From: Lentisphaerae bacterium WC36
Lineage (GTDB): Bacteria > Verrucomicrobiota > Lentisphaeria > Victivallales > SZUA-371
DNA: 64,000 bases
Direction: 5' to 3'
Assembly: GCA_020683205.1 (NCBI GenBank)
Contig: CP085689.1
Coordinates: 2,108,001-2,172,000, forward strand
Shown here: positions 54,964-64,000 of the stretch, piece by piece
Position numbering within the stretch: the first letter of the stretch is position 1
Layout of the letters: each line of letters begins with the position of its first letter
The notes under the pieces: generated by a model
Database searches by the model: none
What the model saw: only the letters and a program-made list of their open reading frames with translations
What the model was told of the DNA's origin: nothing
Translations under genes and position numbers: made by a program

Positions 54964-55071
54964 TTTTTTAGTAGTTATTCTGTAATTTTCTGTTGAGGAA
55001 TTTAAAAGGTAGCAGCAAAATAAAAATGGATTTTTGTTTATGGAAACCTGTTAAACTAAATTCCCAATCAG

Positions 55072-55099
55072 TGACAACATGGATGTTGTCATTTTTTTT
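55072..55099 (+). terminator. Terminator of the flagellar operon
   Basis: TGACAACAT and ATGTTGTCA form an almost fully paired stem around GG and lead into eight T. It lies about 110 bp after the last small ORF. Confidence 0.85.
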
Positions 55100-55217
55100 G
55101 TTCGGTGTCACTTTTTAAAAGAAAACTTTTAAAGTGGCATTTATTGTATTTTATGTCAATGTTGTTATATTAAAATGATTTATTTAGATTAAATAAAAAA
55201 TACGGAGAATTTATATA

Positions 55218-56021
55218 ATGATAAAAGTTGGTATTATTGGCGCTGCTGGTAGAATGGGCAAACGCTTCATTACAAATATTGTTGAATCAGACGATTTACA
55301 GCTATCAGGTGCATTAGAAATTGCTAATTCACCATTTTTAGGAATGGATGCAGCTGTTATTGCTGGCTGTGGAGAAAGTGGTATTAAAATAACCGATCAA
55401 ATTGATGAAGTAATTAATAATAGTGATGCAATTATTGATTTTAGTTTAGGTGATGTTGTTGAAAACGCTCGCAAAGCTGTGGCACAAAACTGTAATGTGG
55501 TAATTGGAACTACTGCTCTTGGCGAAGAAGGCAAAAAAGCTTTGGCAGAGGTTGCGAAGGATGGTAAAATTGTTTTCGCTTCAAATATGAGCGTTGGAGT
55601 AAATTTATTATTCAAACTATGTAATGAAGTAACTAAAATTTTAGGTGAAGATTACGATATTGAAATCGTTGAAATGCACCACAATATGAAAAAAGATTCA
55701 CCAAGCGGTACTGCAGTTAGCTTAGCAGAAGCAATTGTTGATGCGCGTGATGAAAAATATGAAGATGTGGTTGTTCATGGTCGTGAAGGAATTGTTGGCG
55801 AGCGTACTAAAAAAGAAATTGGTATGCACGCTGTTCGCGGTGGCGACGTGGTTGGCGACCATACGGTAATTTTCGCAACTGGTGGCGAACGTATTGAATT
55901 AACACATAAAGCTTCAAGTCGTGATACATTTGCTAAAGGCGCTCTTCGTGCTGTAAGATTTTTGGCAACTGAAACTGAAAACGGTTTATACGATATGCAA
56001 GATGTTTTAGGTTTAAAATAA
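55218..56021 (+). CDS. dapB: 4-hydroxy-tetrahydrodipicolinate reductase DapB
   Basis: DapB makes tetrahydrodipicolinate for lysine and diaminopimelate. The 267-residue protein has the NAD(P)H-binding GIIGAAGRMGKR (5-16), VVIGTTAL (about 93), FASNMSVGVN and EMHHNMKKDSPSGTA (about 152-166), where the usual HHRHKxDAPSGTA has the second pair of residues changed (NMK for RHK). IGMHAVRGGDVVGDHTV completes the signature. It stands alone with a terminator on each side. Confidence 0.95.
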   Translation: MIKVGIIGAAGRMGKRFITNIVESDDLQLSGALEIANSPFLGMDAAVIAGCGESGIKITDQIDEVINNSDAIIDFSLGDVVENARKAVAQNCNVVIGTTALGEEGKKALAEVAKDGKIVFASNMSVGVNLLFKLCNEVTKILGEDYDIEIVEMHHNMKKDSPSGTAVSLAEAIVDARDEKYEDVVVHGREGIVGERTKKEIGMHAVRGGDVVGDHTVIFATGGERIELTHKASSRDTFAKGALRAVRFLATETENGLYDMQDVLGLK

Positions 56022-56053
56022 TTAATTTTTCAAAAAAACAGCAAAAATATCCC

Positions 56054-56083
56054 AAAAGACAATCTTAATTGGTTGTCTTTTTT
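56054..56083 (+). terminator. Terminator of dapB
   Basis: AAAAGACAATC pairs with GGTTGTCTTTT (one T-G pair) around TTAATT, followed by T. Confidence 0.85.
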
Positions 56084-56177
56084 GATTGTACTAAATATTT
56101 TAATTTTTATTGCAGAGAAACTTACAACAAATTATAATAGTTAGATAATAACTATTGCAAAGAAGTTGGAGTTTTTT

Positions 56178-57676
56178 ATGAGATCGATGCTACATTGTTT
56201 TTGGTGTGGACCATCTTTTCCATACCATTTACGACAATTTATTAAGTGCTGGGTCAAGCATTTACGCCGTTCCAAAAGTGAATTTGAAGTTGTTGTCTGG
56301 CTGACAAGAGATAGCTTTCAAGCTGCAGTAACTTATTTACAAACAGCAGGCATAGGGAATTCCTTGAACGAACATTCCTGGAGTAAACCAATCCCTAATT
56401 GTGAAGCATTATTTTTTCGTGCTAGTTTAGGGATGAATAAATTTTATATTGCACGCCCTGAGGCATTATTAAGTGAATTACCTCAACATTTTTATGATAT
56501 GTTTAGAGATTTTCACGCCAACAAACGCTATACCTCTGCAAGTAATTTAGCACGATTAGTAATTGTCAATTCCTGTGGTGGAGTTTATACAGATGTTGAC
56601 TATCTATTACCAGATGAACACAAACCTTTTCCTAAAACAATCAACGAATTATTAGAGCCATTTAAACAACGTAATCGTAATGGCTTTTACTTATCTGCGG
56701 TTGACTTAAAACAAGATTACATTTTAATTGAAAACCAATGCGTAATTCTTGATCCAACACATCTTCACGGTCTTGATGAATTATTAACAAAGATGGCAGA
56801 ATACTTTGACCTTTTTGGTAAAGAAATTCGTATGGAAATGTTTAACAATCTTGAATATATGGCAAATCCAAAAACTATTGCATTAAATTCATCATTATTT
56901 ACCAGCGGGTCACACGCACGATTACTACAAGCATTTCGAAATAGGGATTATCATGCTTATGCAACAATTTGTGGCGAAATTTATCGTGGAGAACACCTTC
57001 AGGTCTCTTACCAAGCCTTGACAATAGCAGTGGAATTCATAATGCTCCATTATTAAATCATGGCGGATTACATCGATCATACCATTTTACGGGCATGAGT
57101 ACATATACTTTTGCGGCAATGTTTTTTGAAGAAAAATTATGTGGTTCAACAAAAAATTATTATAAAAATAATTGGGTTGCATTTTCAGATTTTTTTGATT
57201 CTAACTGCTTAACAGATCAATTTCAATTTTCACTTGGAGATGGAAAATTTCAAGGAATGTACTCTTGGGCAAACCCTGGTTATGCTAGACTAAATTCTTT
57301 AAGTAAAGTTGTCGGTAAACTAGAATCCCGCTATAATTTAATGGTAAAACAACCACTACTAGCATTAATCAGAGTAGCTTTAAACGAAGGTTTCAGTTTT
57401 ATGGAAAAACGTCTTGAACGTGGAAATGCCTTGACCGCACTCGAACGAGATTTAAATAGCGAACATAATAATGCCCTACCCGAAGGCATAATCATAGCTT
57501 ACTTTAAAAATTTTATTCGAGTTGTAGTAAATAAAAATGGCAAAATTACAGCAAATAAAATGAGTGACGTAACTTTACGACATTTAAATACTAGTAATTA
57601 TAGAGATTATCGTACTCTAATTGATCCTGAAAAAGAACAATTAACATTCGATGATCTGATCTCATTCACAGTTTAA
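56178..57676 (+). pseudogene. Frameshifted TcdA/TcdB-like glycosyltransferase
   Basis: Frame one encodes about 280 residues from an ATG with GGAG seven bases upstream: HCFWCGPSFPYHL at the start, FEVVVWLTRDSF, then YTSASNLARLVIVNSCGGVY with T-DVD-Y (D139-x-D141), the DxD of toxin-type glycosyltransferases with the ASNLAR helix. It stops at 57056. The continuation lies in the -1 frame from about 57010 (NAPLLNHGG, HFTGMSTYTFAAMF ... DEP-like tail) to 57676. Joined, the protein would be about 500 residues. No slippery heptamer sits in phase, so it is a pseudogene or a sequencing error. No signal peptide is visible. The last 11 bp overlap the convergent PL8 gene. Confidence 0.72.
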
Positions 57677-59735
57677 TTATCACACTTTTACCAGTATAAT
57701 CACCTTGCGGGAAATCAACACTGAAATTTTTTCTATTTATTTTAATAGTTGCTGCTGATAGCTTTTGAGTTGGGTCAGCAACTGTTAATGTTTTGCTAGT
57801 TATATTAATCATTAACAAGAGACTTTTATCAACAGAAATTTTGCCAATAGAAGTCAAAACTTCTGCTGGATTTCTAAAAATTAATTGTACAAATTTTTCA
57901 TTCTTTTCATTTTTAAATTCAACGCCTTGGACATCTTTTGTATTACTAATAACCTCAAATGGTGAAGCTGAATTCAAAATAACTTCTCCAATATTATTCA
58001 TGATTGCATAAGCATAACTATCGACTTTATCATCATGCGCAAATCCAATTGTTAATATTTTTTTTGTTTCAACTTTATCGCTACTACCATACAAATAGAC
58101 ATTTCGCCAACTACCACTTTGTTTTTTTATTTCACAAATCATCTTATGCCTTGGATTTAAATTAATGTATAAGACACTATTTGCTTTAACAGCATTTTTG
58201 CCCCATTCTCTAATCTCTAAATTTTCAGCCAAACACTGCTGAACAGTAGTAAACAGTGGTTTTGTTTTATCTTTAGTTTTTAAATTTGCTCCCAAAAATA
58301 CCGCATTATCATCACAAAAGAAATAACTTTTTAACCCTGTCACTCCATCGCGATTCGCCTCAAATACTGCACATCCATTAAGCCCATCACTAACACCACC
58401 TACAAAGTCACTTTTGTTTTTATAACCACTCCAAGTTAGTACTGGTAATTTTTCATCACTTTGAGGAATAGTAGCTCCAGGTAATTTTCGCCAATCTAAT
58501 ACGCTAAAAATATTATTGTATAAGCTATTATTTCTCGTCATCAACCAATAAACACCATCACCAGTATAATAGCCTTGCTGATTTTCTCCATTACCAGCTT
58601 CAGCGCCAATAACTCTGTTTGAACACATTTTAACGCTAAAAATAAAATCTTTACGACGATGAAATAAAAAGTCAGAGCGATAAAAATATTTGTTGCCCGT
58701 TAGAATGTTGTCTCTATCATGTTTTTCATTTGAATCTATAAACGCTTGATATTTATCTTTATAAGTTTTATCAATACTAGCCATCTGTTTATAAGCAATT
58801 AATAAAGCAGAAGTTTTTCCTGTTAAATTATCAACATAAAATTGGCGATTACAACAATTAATATCCATATAACCATTAAAGCAGGTCCAACGTTGTCCAT
58901 TTAACATAAAGTTGCGCAATACACTTAACTTATCTTTCGCAGGAAATAATGACGTATTATTTAACACGCTTAACCAGTAACTCATTGTTCGCGTAAAAGC
59001 TAAACCATAATTCCCAAATTGTTGCTGGTTGCCATGTTGATGAATGCTATTATCGACTTGAATTCCTTCTGATGTTTTATTAGCATATTTTAACTCACTA
59101 AAAATATTTTCCAGTGCTTCCTTAGCTAAACTGTCATTTTTAGTTAATAGAGCACGGTAGAAAGCGTTAGAACTTAACCAAATACGATTTTGTCCTGTTA
59201 ATTTTATTTTTGCACGACTTAACAAAGTTACAACTTTTTTTAAATCTCCAGCAGTTAAATAATTTAACAAATAAACACTTATAATAGCGACATGACGTGG
59301 AGCTCCAATTTCATTAAACCACCAATTATCACTAATTGGATCTTGATGCAAATAATAACGGAATGATTTAGCAAATTCTGGTGCTAGTTTCTTAAAAGAT
59401 TCTCCATTTAATCTGAAATAATTATACTGAATCTCATTTTGCAGTCTAGTTAGGTGATTAAATGCTGGCCAATATGACTCAACCCTACTTTTATAATCAA
59501 TATCAGGGTAACTTCCATCTACAGCACGTGTGACATTTTTATCACCCCAAACGATCGCTTCTGGAGCACATTTACGAATATTTTTGACAATAGTTTGCCA
59601 ATCAATATGATTTTGTTTGACAATTTCTTTTGCAAATAAATTATTATTATTTAGGTAAACAAATGAAACATAAACAACACTTACAAAAGCAGAATACAAC
59701 ATCTTTTCTGCAAATTTTTTAACTGGTGAAATCAT
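57666..59735 (-). CDS. Polysaccharide lyase family 8 (chondroitin AC / hyaluronate lyase-like)
   Basis: This secreted lyase cuts uronate-containing glycans such as chondroitin or hyaluronan by beta-elimination. From the ATG used here (689 residues) there is a signal peptide (1-35), an alpha/alpha toroid (about 45-360) with NWWFNEIGAPR (137-147), and beta-sandwich domains after. The four catalytic residues of chondroitin AC lyase (N175, H225, Y234, R288) fall at N183 (TGQNRIW), H234 (HQHGNQQQ), Y243 (GNYGLAF) and R297 (CCNRQF) with the same or nearly the same spacing. YFYRSDFLFHRR and GDGVYWLMTRNN lie in the beta domain. ATG has GAGGA upstream; the frame opens one TTG earlier. It fits with the sulfatase and GH2 at 21-25 kb as a glycosaminoglycan degrader. 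Confidence 0.93.
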   Translation of the reverse strand: MISPVKKFAEKMLYSAFVSVVYVSFVYLNNNNLFAKEIVKQNHIDWQTIVKNIRKCAPEAIVWGDKNVTRAVDGSYPDIDYKSRVESYWPAFNHLTRLQNEIQYNYFRLNGESFKKLAPEFAKSFRYYLHQDPISDNWWFNEIGAPRHVAIISVYLLNYLTAGDLKKVVTLLSRAKIKLTGQNRIWLSSNAFYRALLTKNDSLAKEALENIFSELKYANKTSEGIQVDNSIHQHGNQQQFGNYGLAFTRTMSYWLSVLNNTSLFPAKDKLSVLRNFMLNGQRWTCFNGYMDINCCNRQFYVDNLTGKTSALLIAYKQMASIDKTYKDKYQAFIDSNEKHDRDNILTGNKYFYRSDFLFHRRKDFIFSVKMCSNRVIGAEAGNGENQQGYYTGDGVYWLMTRNNSLYNNIFSVLDWRKLPGATIPQSDEKLPVLTWSGYKNKSDFVGGVSDGLNGCAVFEANRDGVTGLKSYFFCDDNAVFLGANLKTKDKTKPLFTTVQQCLAENLEIREWGKNAVKANSVLYINLNPRHKMICEIKKQSGSWRNVYLYGSSDKVETKKILTIGFAHDDKVDSYAYAIMNNIGEVILNSASPFEVISNTKDVQGVEFKNEKNEKFVQLIFRNPAEVLTSIGKISVDKSLLLMINITSKTLTVADPTQKLSAATIKINRKNFSVDFPQGDYTGKSVIIKL

Positions 59736-59827
59736 TGTATTTTTCCTCAATACATAATAATTAGTTCGTCAATAAAGAATCATTCTCGAATAACTTTAGC
59801 TATTTCCAACATTTTTTTTTGATTATC

Positions 59828-61138
59828 TTAAATTATCTCATTATCACTAAAATAATGTTTCAAGACAAATTGTTGTAAAAATAACGAACCTAAAATTAAT
59901 TTTTTTTCACCGCTTTTTGTTTTGAGCGCATCAGTTACTGAAACAAAAGTTTGGATTTTTTCCTCAGGAAACTGTAATTTTTTTAAATCTTCTTTAAGCT
60001 GTTCTTGCTCAACATAAACTCTATTCATGCTGTTTTTAACAGGAACTAAATAAAATTCACTAGCAATTTCAGCTAACAGTGCTAATGAATTAAAATATTC
60101 TTTATCTAAAAAACAACCAAAAACTACGCAAAATTTTTGATTGCCAAACATTGTAATTAAGGATTCTTTAAGCATCTTAATTCCAGCTTCATTATGTGCG
60201 CCATCAAGAATACCACCATCAGGCAAAACCTGCAACCTACCTAACCATTTAGCGTCCGCAAAACCAGTTACAGCTTCGCATAATGAAAAATTTAATTCTT
60301 TACTTAAAAAATTTAAGATATTAAATGCTAATTGCGCATTCAATAATTGAACTTTCCCTAGAAGTCCTAATTTAACGTTGTTAAATTGTTCATTTAAATA
60401 AATTATTTGATTCTTTGAATTTTCGTCAAAAGCCTTAATTATTTTGCAATTTCTTTGATTAATTTTGAAATTATCAAACGGTACTAAAGTTGCTGAATTT
60501 TCTTGACAATTTTCTTCAACAACTTGTAATGCCTCCGGCAATAAATCGCCAACAAAAACTTTTTGGTTTGGTTTAATAATCCCAGCTTTTTCTGTAGCTA
60601 TTTCTGCAATTGTTTCACCTAAATACTGAGTGTGCTCCAGTGCAATATTAGTAATAACCGAACAAAGCGAATCAACCACATTAGTTGCGTCTAGGCGTCC
60701 CCCAAGGCCTGTTTCCCAAATCACCACATCACATTGTTCTTCTGCAAAATATTTTGCAGCAAAGGCAGTAGTAAATTCAAAAAATGTTGGGCAACAATTT
60801 TTATCTTTTAAACTATTAATAACTGGTTTAAAATTATCATATAGGTCGCAAAAATCACCTTCACTAATCGCCTTGCTATTAATGCGAAATCGTTCTCTAA
60901 TACTCAGAAGATGCGGAGAGCTATAAAAACCCACTTTTAAGCCAACCTTTTGCAATGCCGCATTTAATATTGCTGCAGTCGATCCTTTTCCATTACTACC
61001 AGCAATATGAATAAACTTTAATTTTTTTTGTGGATTATGTAGTAGCTCGAAAAATCGCGCTGTTTGTTCTAATCCTAGTTTAATTCCAAACAGTTGCAAT
61101 TCTTCGATCTCAGTTACAATTCTTATAAATCGGCTCAT
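59828..61138 (-). CDS. folC: Folylpolyglutamate / dihydrofolate synthase FolC
   Basis: FolC adds glutamate to dihydropteroate or to folates. The 436-residue Mur-ligase-fold protein has the P-loop IAGSNGKGST (45-54), YSSPHLLSIRERFRIN, FEFTTAFAAKYF, WETGLGGRLDATN, and DGAHNEAGIK in the C-terminal domain. It lies 38 bp after tolB on the same strand. Confidence 0.95.
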   Translation of the reverse strand: MSRFIRIVTEIEELQLFGIKLGLEQTARFFELLHNPQKKLKFIHIAGSNGKGSTAAILNAALQKVGLKVGFYSSPHLLSIRERFRINSKAISEGDFCDLYDNFKPVINSLKDKNCCPTFFEFTTAFAAKYFAEEQCDVVIWETGLGGRLDATNVVDSLCSVITNIALEHTQYLGETIAEIATEKAGIIKPNQKVFVGDLLPEALQVVEENCQENSATLVPFDNFKINQRNCKIIKAFDENSKNQIIYLNEQFNNVKLGLLGKVQLLNAQLAFNILNFLSKELNFSLCEAVTGFADAKWLGRLQVLPDGGILDGAHNEAGIKMLKESLITMFGNQKFCVVFGCFLDKEYFNSLALLAEIASEFYLVPVKNSMNRVYVEQEQLKEDLKKLQFPEEKIQTFVSVTDALKTKSGEKKLILGSLFLQQFVLKHYFSDNEII

Positions 61139-61176
61139 ATCGTATACTTCTTAAATTTTGAAACCCATAGTCAAAA

Positions 61177-62418
61177 TTATTTAATAATGTGCGACCAAAC
61201 AGGATAACTTAAATGGTAACGCCCTTTCATATATGGACGAACTTTTTTGGTTTTAGTATCTACAATGTATAATTGACTAATTCCTCCGCCAATTTTTCGA
61301 GAACAAACCACATGACGATTATCTGGGGCCCATGATGGTTCTTCCCAATTACCAGCTAACTTTGTTATTAACTCGTTTTTCCCAGTTTTTAAATCCATTA
61401 CTGCAATCTGATACTCTCTCCCCAATTTTGCAGCATAAACAATCTTATTGTCAGTTGACCAATCTGGACTCGCTTGCTCTTTACCAATTGCATTTAAACT
61501 ACGCACTCTTGAGCCATCGCGCACCATTAAATATAAACGTGGAGCCCCAGTTTTATCTGAAACATAGCATAATTGTTTTGAATCTGGCGACCAAGTCACA
61601 GCAGCTTCAACTGCAGAATCAGCAGTAACTCTAATAGGCTTATTACCATTAATTGGTCTCACGTATAGGTCGATATTCTTTCCTTGGCTTAATACCATCG
61701 CTAAAAACTGTCCATTTGGTGAAACTTTTCCACCACTATTTAGCCCTGGTAATTGAATTAAGCGGCGACTTTGCTTACGCGCTAAACTATACTCAACAAT
61801 ATCTGTACTTGATTTATTATAACGTGTATAAACTAACGACTGATTACGCGGAGTCCATGAAGGCTCTACACATAAATTATTGTTATTTGTTAAAGCAGTA
61901 CTATTACTACTATCAAAATTTGCAATATAAATATTTTTTACTCCAACTTTAGCTTGAACAGCAAATGCAATTTTCGTTGCGCAAATTCCCTGAATCTTGA
62001 AAATTTTATTTAAGACCTGATCAACTGCTTTAGCTGCAGATAATGAAACATCATTAGCATCAACTAATTGATTCACCACATATTTTAAACGATTATTACT
62101 ATCATAAACCCCTAACTGTAAAATTGATCCTGCCAACTGCCCTTTGATATAATACTCAGCAGTAATTTTGCTTTCAGCAGGTTTTAAATCAAACCAATTA
62201 CACAATGTTAGCATTTTATTCACTTCATTATTCAATACTGAATTATTAGTAACTCCTAAAAAAACTGTAACTGGATTATCATTAGTCTTTGCAGATGCTT
62301 TTTCAATATCATAAACCCCATCTTCAGCTTGGGTACTAACAGCAAACATATTTGAAAATGCCAATGCAGAAACAATACTTAACAATGATTTTTTTGCTAA
62401 ATTCATATAAAAAGACAT
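61177..62418 (-). CDS. tolB: TolB-like beta-propeller periplasmic protein
   Basis: TolB links inner and outer membrane with Pal and TolA. The 413-residue protein has a signal peptide (1-31), an N-terminal alpha/beta domain (about 45-150, NDNPVTVFLGV ... LKYVVNQLVDANDV) and a WD40/PD40 propeller with repeats of the type 'P-S-W-T-P-R-N-Q-S-L-V-Y', 'VTWSPDSKQLCYVSD' and 'PSWAPDNRHVVCSRK'. The start has GGAAAGGAG seven bases upstream. No pal or tolQRA gene is adjacent. Confidence 0.88.
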   Translation of the reverse strand: MSFYMNLAKKSLLSIVSALAFSNMFAVSTQAEDGVYDIEKASAKTNDNPVTVFLGVTNNSVLNNEVNKMLTLCNWFDLKPAESKITAEYYIKGQLAGSILQLGVYDSNNRLKYVVNQLVDANDVSLSAAKAVDQVLNKIFKIQGICATKIAFAVQAKVGVKNIYIANFDSSNSTALTNNNNLCVEPSWTPRNQSLVYTRYNKSSTDIVEYSLARKQSRRLIQLPGLNSGGKVSPNGQFLAMVLSQGKNIDLYVRPINGNKPIRVTADSAVEAAVTWSPDSKQLCYVSDKTGAPRLYLMVRDGSRVRSLNAIGKEQASPDWSTDNKIVYAAKLGREYQIAVMDLKTGKNELITKLAGNWEEPSWAPDNRHVVCSRKIGGGISQLYIVDTKTKKVRPYMKGRYHLSYPVWSHIIK

Positions 62419-62604
62419 ATTTTCTCCTTTCCTAATTTTAAATTTTACATTTTTCGGTTATTTTAAAGAGGTAAATTTAAAAGTGATTAACTAAGTAAAT
62501 CTCTCACTAATTTTTAATTACTATAAAGATTACACCTAATGTAAATACCTTTTATAATTAATTCAAGAGAGTTAATAGCTTAATAATGAAGAAATATGCA
62601 ATTA

Positions 62605-62647
62605 TTTTTTGCACTCTTTTACTAATTTTTAGAAAGAGTGCGAAAAA
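62605..62647 (+). promoter_or_regulatory. Long hairpin just upstream of the DinG-type helicase gene
   Basis: TTTTTTGCACTCTTT pairs with AAAGAGTGCGAAAAA (9 bp of perfect core, then a T-G and five A-T pairs) across a 13-nt loop, 23 bp before the ATG. There is no T tract after it, so it is not a standard terminator on either strand. It also overlaps a 22-codon leader frame (62586-62654) that starts with MKKYAIIFCTLLLIF. Confidence 0.45.
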
Positions 62648-62669
62648 GATTTGAATTCAGGGTATAACA

Positions 62670-64000
62670 ATGATAAAAATTGCTGATAATTTTGTAGCAA
62701 CAGAAAGCGCCATTGATGAAATCGAATATGATCAACTTGAGGAAAGTGAATTTAGTCATGAAAAAATTCATAGTTCTTTAGTTGAAGAAACACGTCATTT
62801 TTTTATTCCAGATGGTGTGCTTTCAACTCACGCCAAATTTTCAGGACGAAAATATGAATATCGTGAACAACAAACAGAGATGGCATTAGCAACTTCAGAA
62901 GCATTTAAAAAAAATCACAACCTTTGTGTTGAAGCGCCAACTGGAGTAGGTAAAAGTTTTGCATATTTAATTCCAGCAATCAACTACGCTGTAAATGAAG
63001 TTCGTCCTGTGATTATTACAACTGAAACAATCAACCTTCAAGAGCAATTAATTAATAAAGATATTCCATTAATCAAGTCAATTTTAAAGAAGGCAAAAAA
63101 AGATAATTATAACTTTAGAGCTGTAATTGCCAAAGGACGAAGCAATTATTTGTGTTATCGCCGCTTAGCGATTGCCACAGATGAACGTCAAAATGAAATC
63201 TTCACAATGAATTCCATGGCTGCAGATGCTAAGCGCATAGCAGAATGGGCGGTTGAAGATGCAGTTGAAGGATCAATGAGCGAGATAAAGTTTCGTTTTG
63301 ATGCCTCAGTATGGAGTTATTTGTGTAGCGAAGGCGGTAATTGTCGAGGTCCAAAGTGTGATTTCTTTAAAAAATGTTTTTACTGGAAAGCACGAAGGGA
63401 ATGGGATCGAGCAGATATTATTATAGCTAATCATGCATTATTTTTTACTGATATGAAAATTCGCTACATCGAAGAAGCTGAAGGTAATTTATTACCAGCA
63501 TACAGTGCGGTAATTGTCGACGAAGCACACGTTATTGAAGATACCGCGGCATCACAATTGGGAATTTTTGTTGCAGAAAGTGGTGTTAAATCATATTTAA
63601 ATCGTCTATATAATGCTGAAAACGGTAAAGGGTTGTTAGTTCGTTCAGGAGAATTAGCAACTAAAATTAGAGCAAAAATTGCAGAACTTTTTGAGGCATC
63701 TACAGCATTTTTTTCATTAATCAATAATTTATTTAACGAATTAAATGTTAATAATTCAGAAAATACCATCAGAGTTACAACTCCACATATTGTGCCAGAC
63801 ACATTAACGGAAATATTTGGCGATTTAAGTGATCTGTTAAATAAATACATTGAAGAATTGGCGTTTAATGAAGATGACGATTTTAAACAGGAAATGGAAG
63901 CACAATTACTTCGCTGTGATGGTTTTATTGCGATGATTTTTAATTTTTTAAACATGAGTTTAGAGTCACACGTTTATTGGTTAGAAAAAACTCTTGGGGT
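62670..64000 (+). CDS. dinG: DinG/XPD-type superfamily 2 helicase (partial)
   Basis: The gene runs off the window with 443 codons visible. The product has a 60-residue N-terminal extension and then the helicase core: Q motif region YREQQTEM, Walker A in EAPTGVGKSF (89-97), ITTETINLQEQL (motif Ia), four cysteines for an iron-sulfur cluster with the DinG spacing (C162, C225, C230, C236; 5 and 6 residues between the last three), IIANHALFF and DEAH (284-287). DinG unwinds DNA with a 5' to 3' polarity and resolves R-loops and G-quadruplexes. It could also be the YoaA paralogue. It is divergent from tolB, with a 251-bp gap. Confidence 0.9.
   Translation, partial: MIKIADNFVATESAIDEIEYDQLEESEFSHEKIHSSLVEETRHFFIPDGVLSTHAKFSGRKYEYREQQTEMALATSEAFKKNHNLCVEAPTGVGKSFAYLIPAINYAVNEVRPVIITTETINLQEQLINKDIPLIKSILKKAKKDNYNFRAVIAKGRSNYLCYRRLAIATDERQNEIFTMNSMAADAKRIAEWAVEDAVEGSMSEIKFRFDASVWSYLCSEGGNCRGPKCDFFKKCFYWKARREWDRADIIIANHALFFTDMKIRYIEEAEGNLLPAYSAVIVDEAHVIEDTAASQLGIFVAESGVKSYLNRLYNAENGKGLLVRSGELATKIRAKIAELFEASTAFFSLINNLFNELNVNNSENTIRVTTPHIVPDTLTEIFGDLSDLLNKYIEELAFNEDDDFKQEMEAQLLRCDGFIAMIFNFLNMSLESHVYWLEKTLG

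Noticed and set aside
56969-57056. AAATTTA in the overlap of the two glycosyltransferase frames as a programmed -1 slippery site
   Set aside because: The zero-frame codon boundaries (GAA ATT TAT) do not put the heptamer in the X-XXY-YYZ phase, and no downstream stem was evident.
63464-63955. 163-residue minus-strand frame inside the DinG-type gene
   Set aside because: It is antisense to a well-supported helicase and shows no recognised motif.

Overview
The window is AT-rich DNA (by eye roughly one-third G+C) from a Gram-negative, flagellated bacterium. SurA-like and TolB proteins and flagellar L- and P-ring proteins (FlgH, FlgI) imply an outer membrane. The best taxonomic hint is the abundant-looking type II pseudopilin at 11 kb, whose N-terminus ([18 protein letters not shown] ... 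ASNLKQVG) is typical of Lentisphaerota, Planctomycetota and Verrucomicrobiota. Together with a formylglycine sulfatase, a GH2 glycosidase and a family-8 polysaccharide lyase, this suggests a low-GC Lentisphaerota-like organism living on host or algal sulfated glycans. The assignment is inference; no rRNA is present.

Layout: 0-2.2 kb, tail of a FeoA-like gene and the cytochrome c maturation pair ResB/CcsA. 2.4-10.7 kb, a RidA/chorismatase-like protein, then an envelope cluster: a membrane protein with a degenerate spermidine-synthase-like domain, a SurA-like chaperone, a YfhO-like membrane protein and a GT2 transferase. 10.9-11.9 kb, a pseudopilin with a strong sigma70 promoter and terminator. 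12-15.8 kb, tgt, a DJ-1 protein, a XerD-like recombinase and ApbE. 15.8-20.7 kb, an accessory island of unrecognised small membrane proteins, several in ruins, ending at tRNA-Ser(UGA). 20.9-25.1 kb, sulfatase and GH2. 25.3-29.1 kb, isochorismatase-like hydrolase, thiH, thiG and pheA. 29.2-31.6 kb, three tandem DUF4870-like membrane proteins. 31.7-32.2 kb, a dead IS1595-type transposase. 32.3-36.8 kb, mreC-mreD-mrdA and a FabK-like enzyme. 36.9-43.3 kb, mixed genes including thiD, an amidase, a PlsC-like acyltransferase and a ParB-like protein. 43.5-44.3 kb, a 120-bp tandem array of initiator tRNA genes beside an unrelated 121-bp tandem duplication. 45.9-47.5 kb, catalase with a PerR-like operator over its -10. 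47.6-55 kb, a lytic transglycosylase, a DUF3047 protein and the operon flgF-flgG-flgA-flgH-flgI-flgJ-flgN-like preceded by a textbook sigma54 promoter. 55.2-64 kb, dapB, a frameshifted TcdA/TcdB-type glycosyltransferase, a PL8 lyase with all four catalytic residues, folC, tolB and a DinG-type helicase cut by the window edge.

The most noteworthy points are the sigma54 promoter on the basal-body operon, the tandem initiator tRNA array with its decaying fourth copy, the decaying membrane-protein island with an internally duplicated protein, the DUF4870 trio with a repeated TRTQKF motif and an RBS-hiding hairpin, and the broken large glycosyltransferase. I did not find a clearly new defence or mobile system; the best candidates for something undescribed are the membrane island and the DUF4870 cluster.
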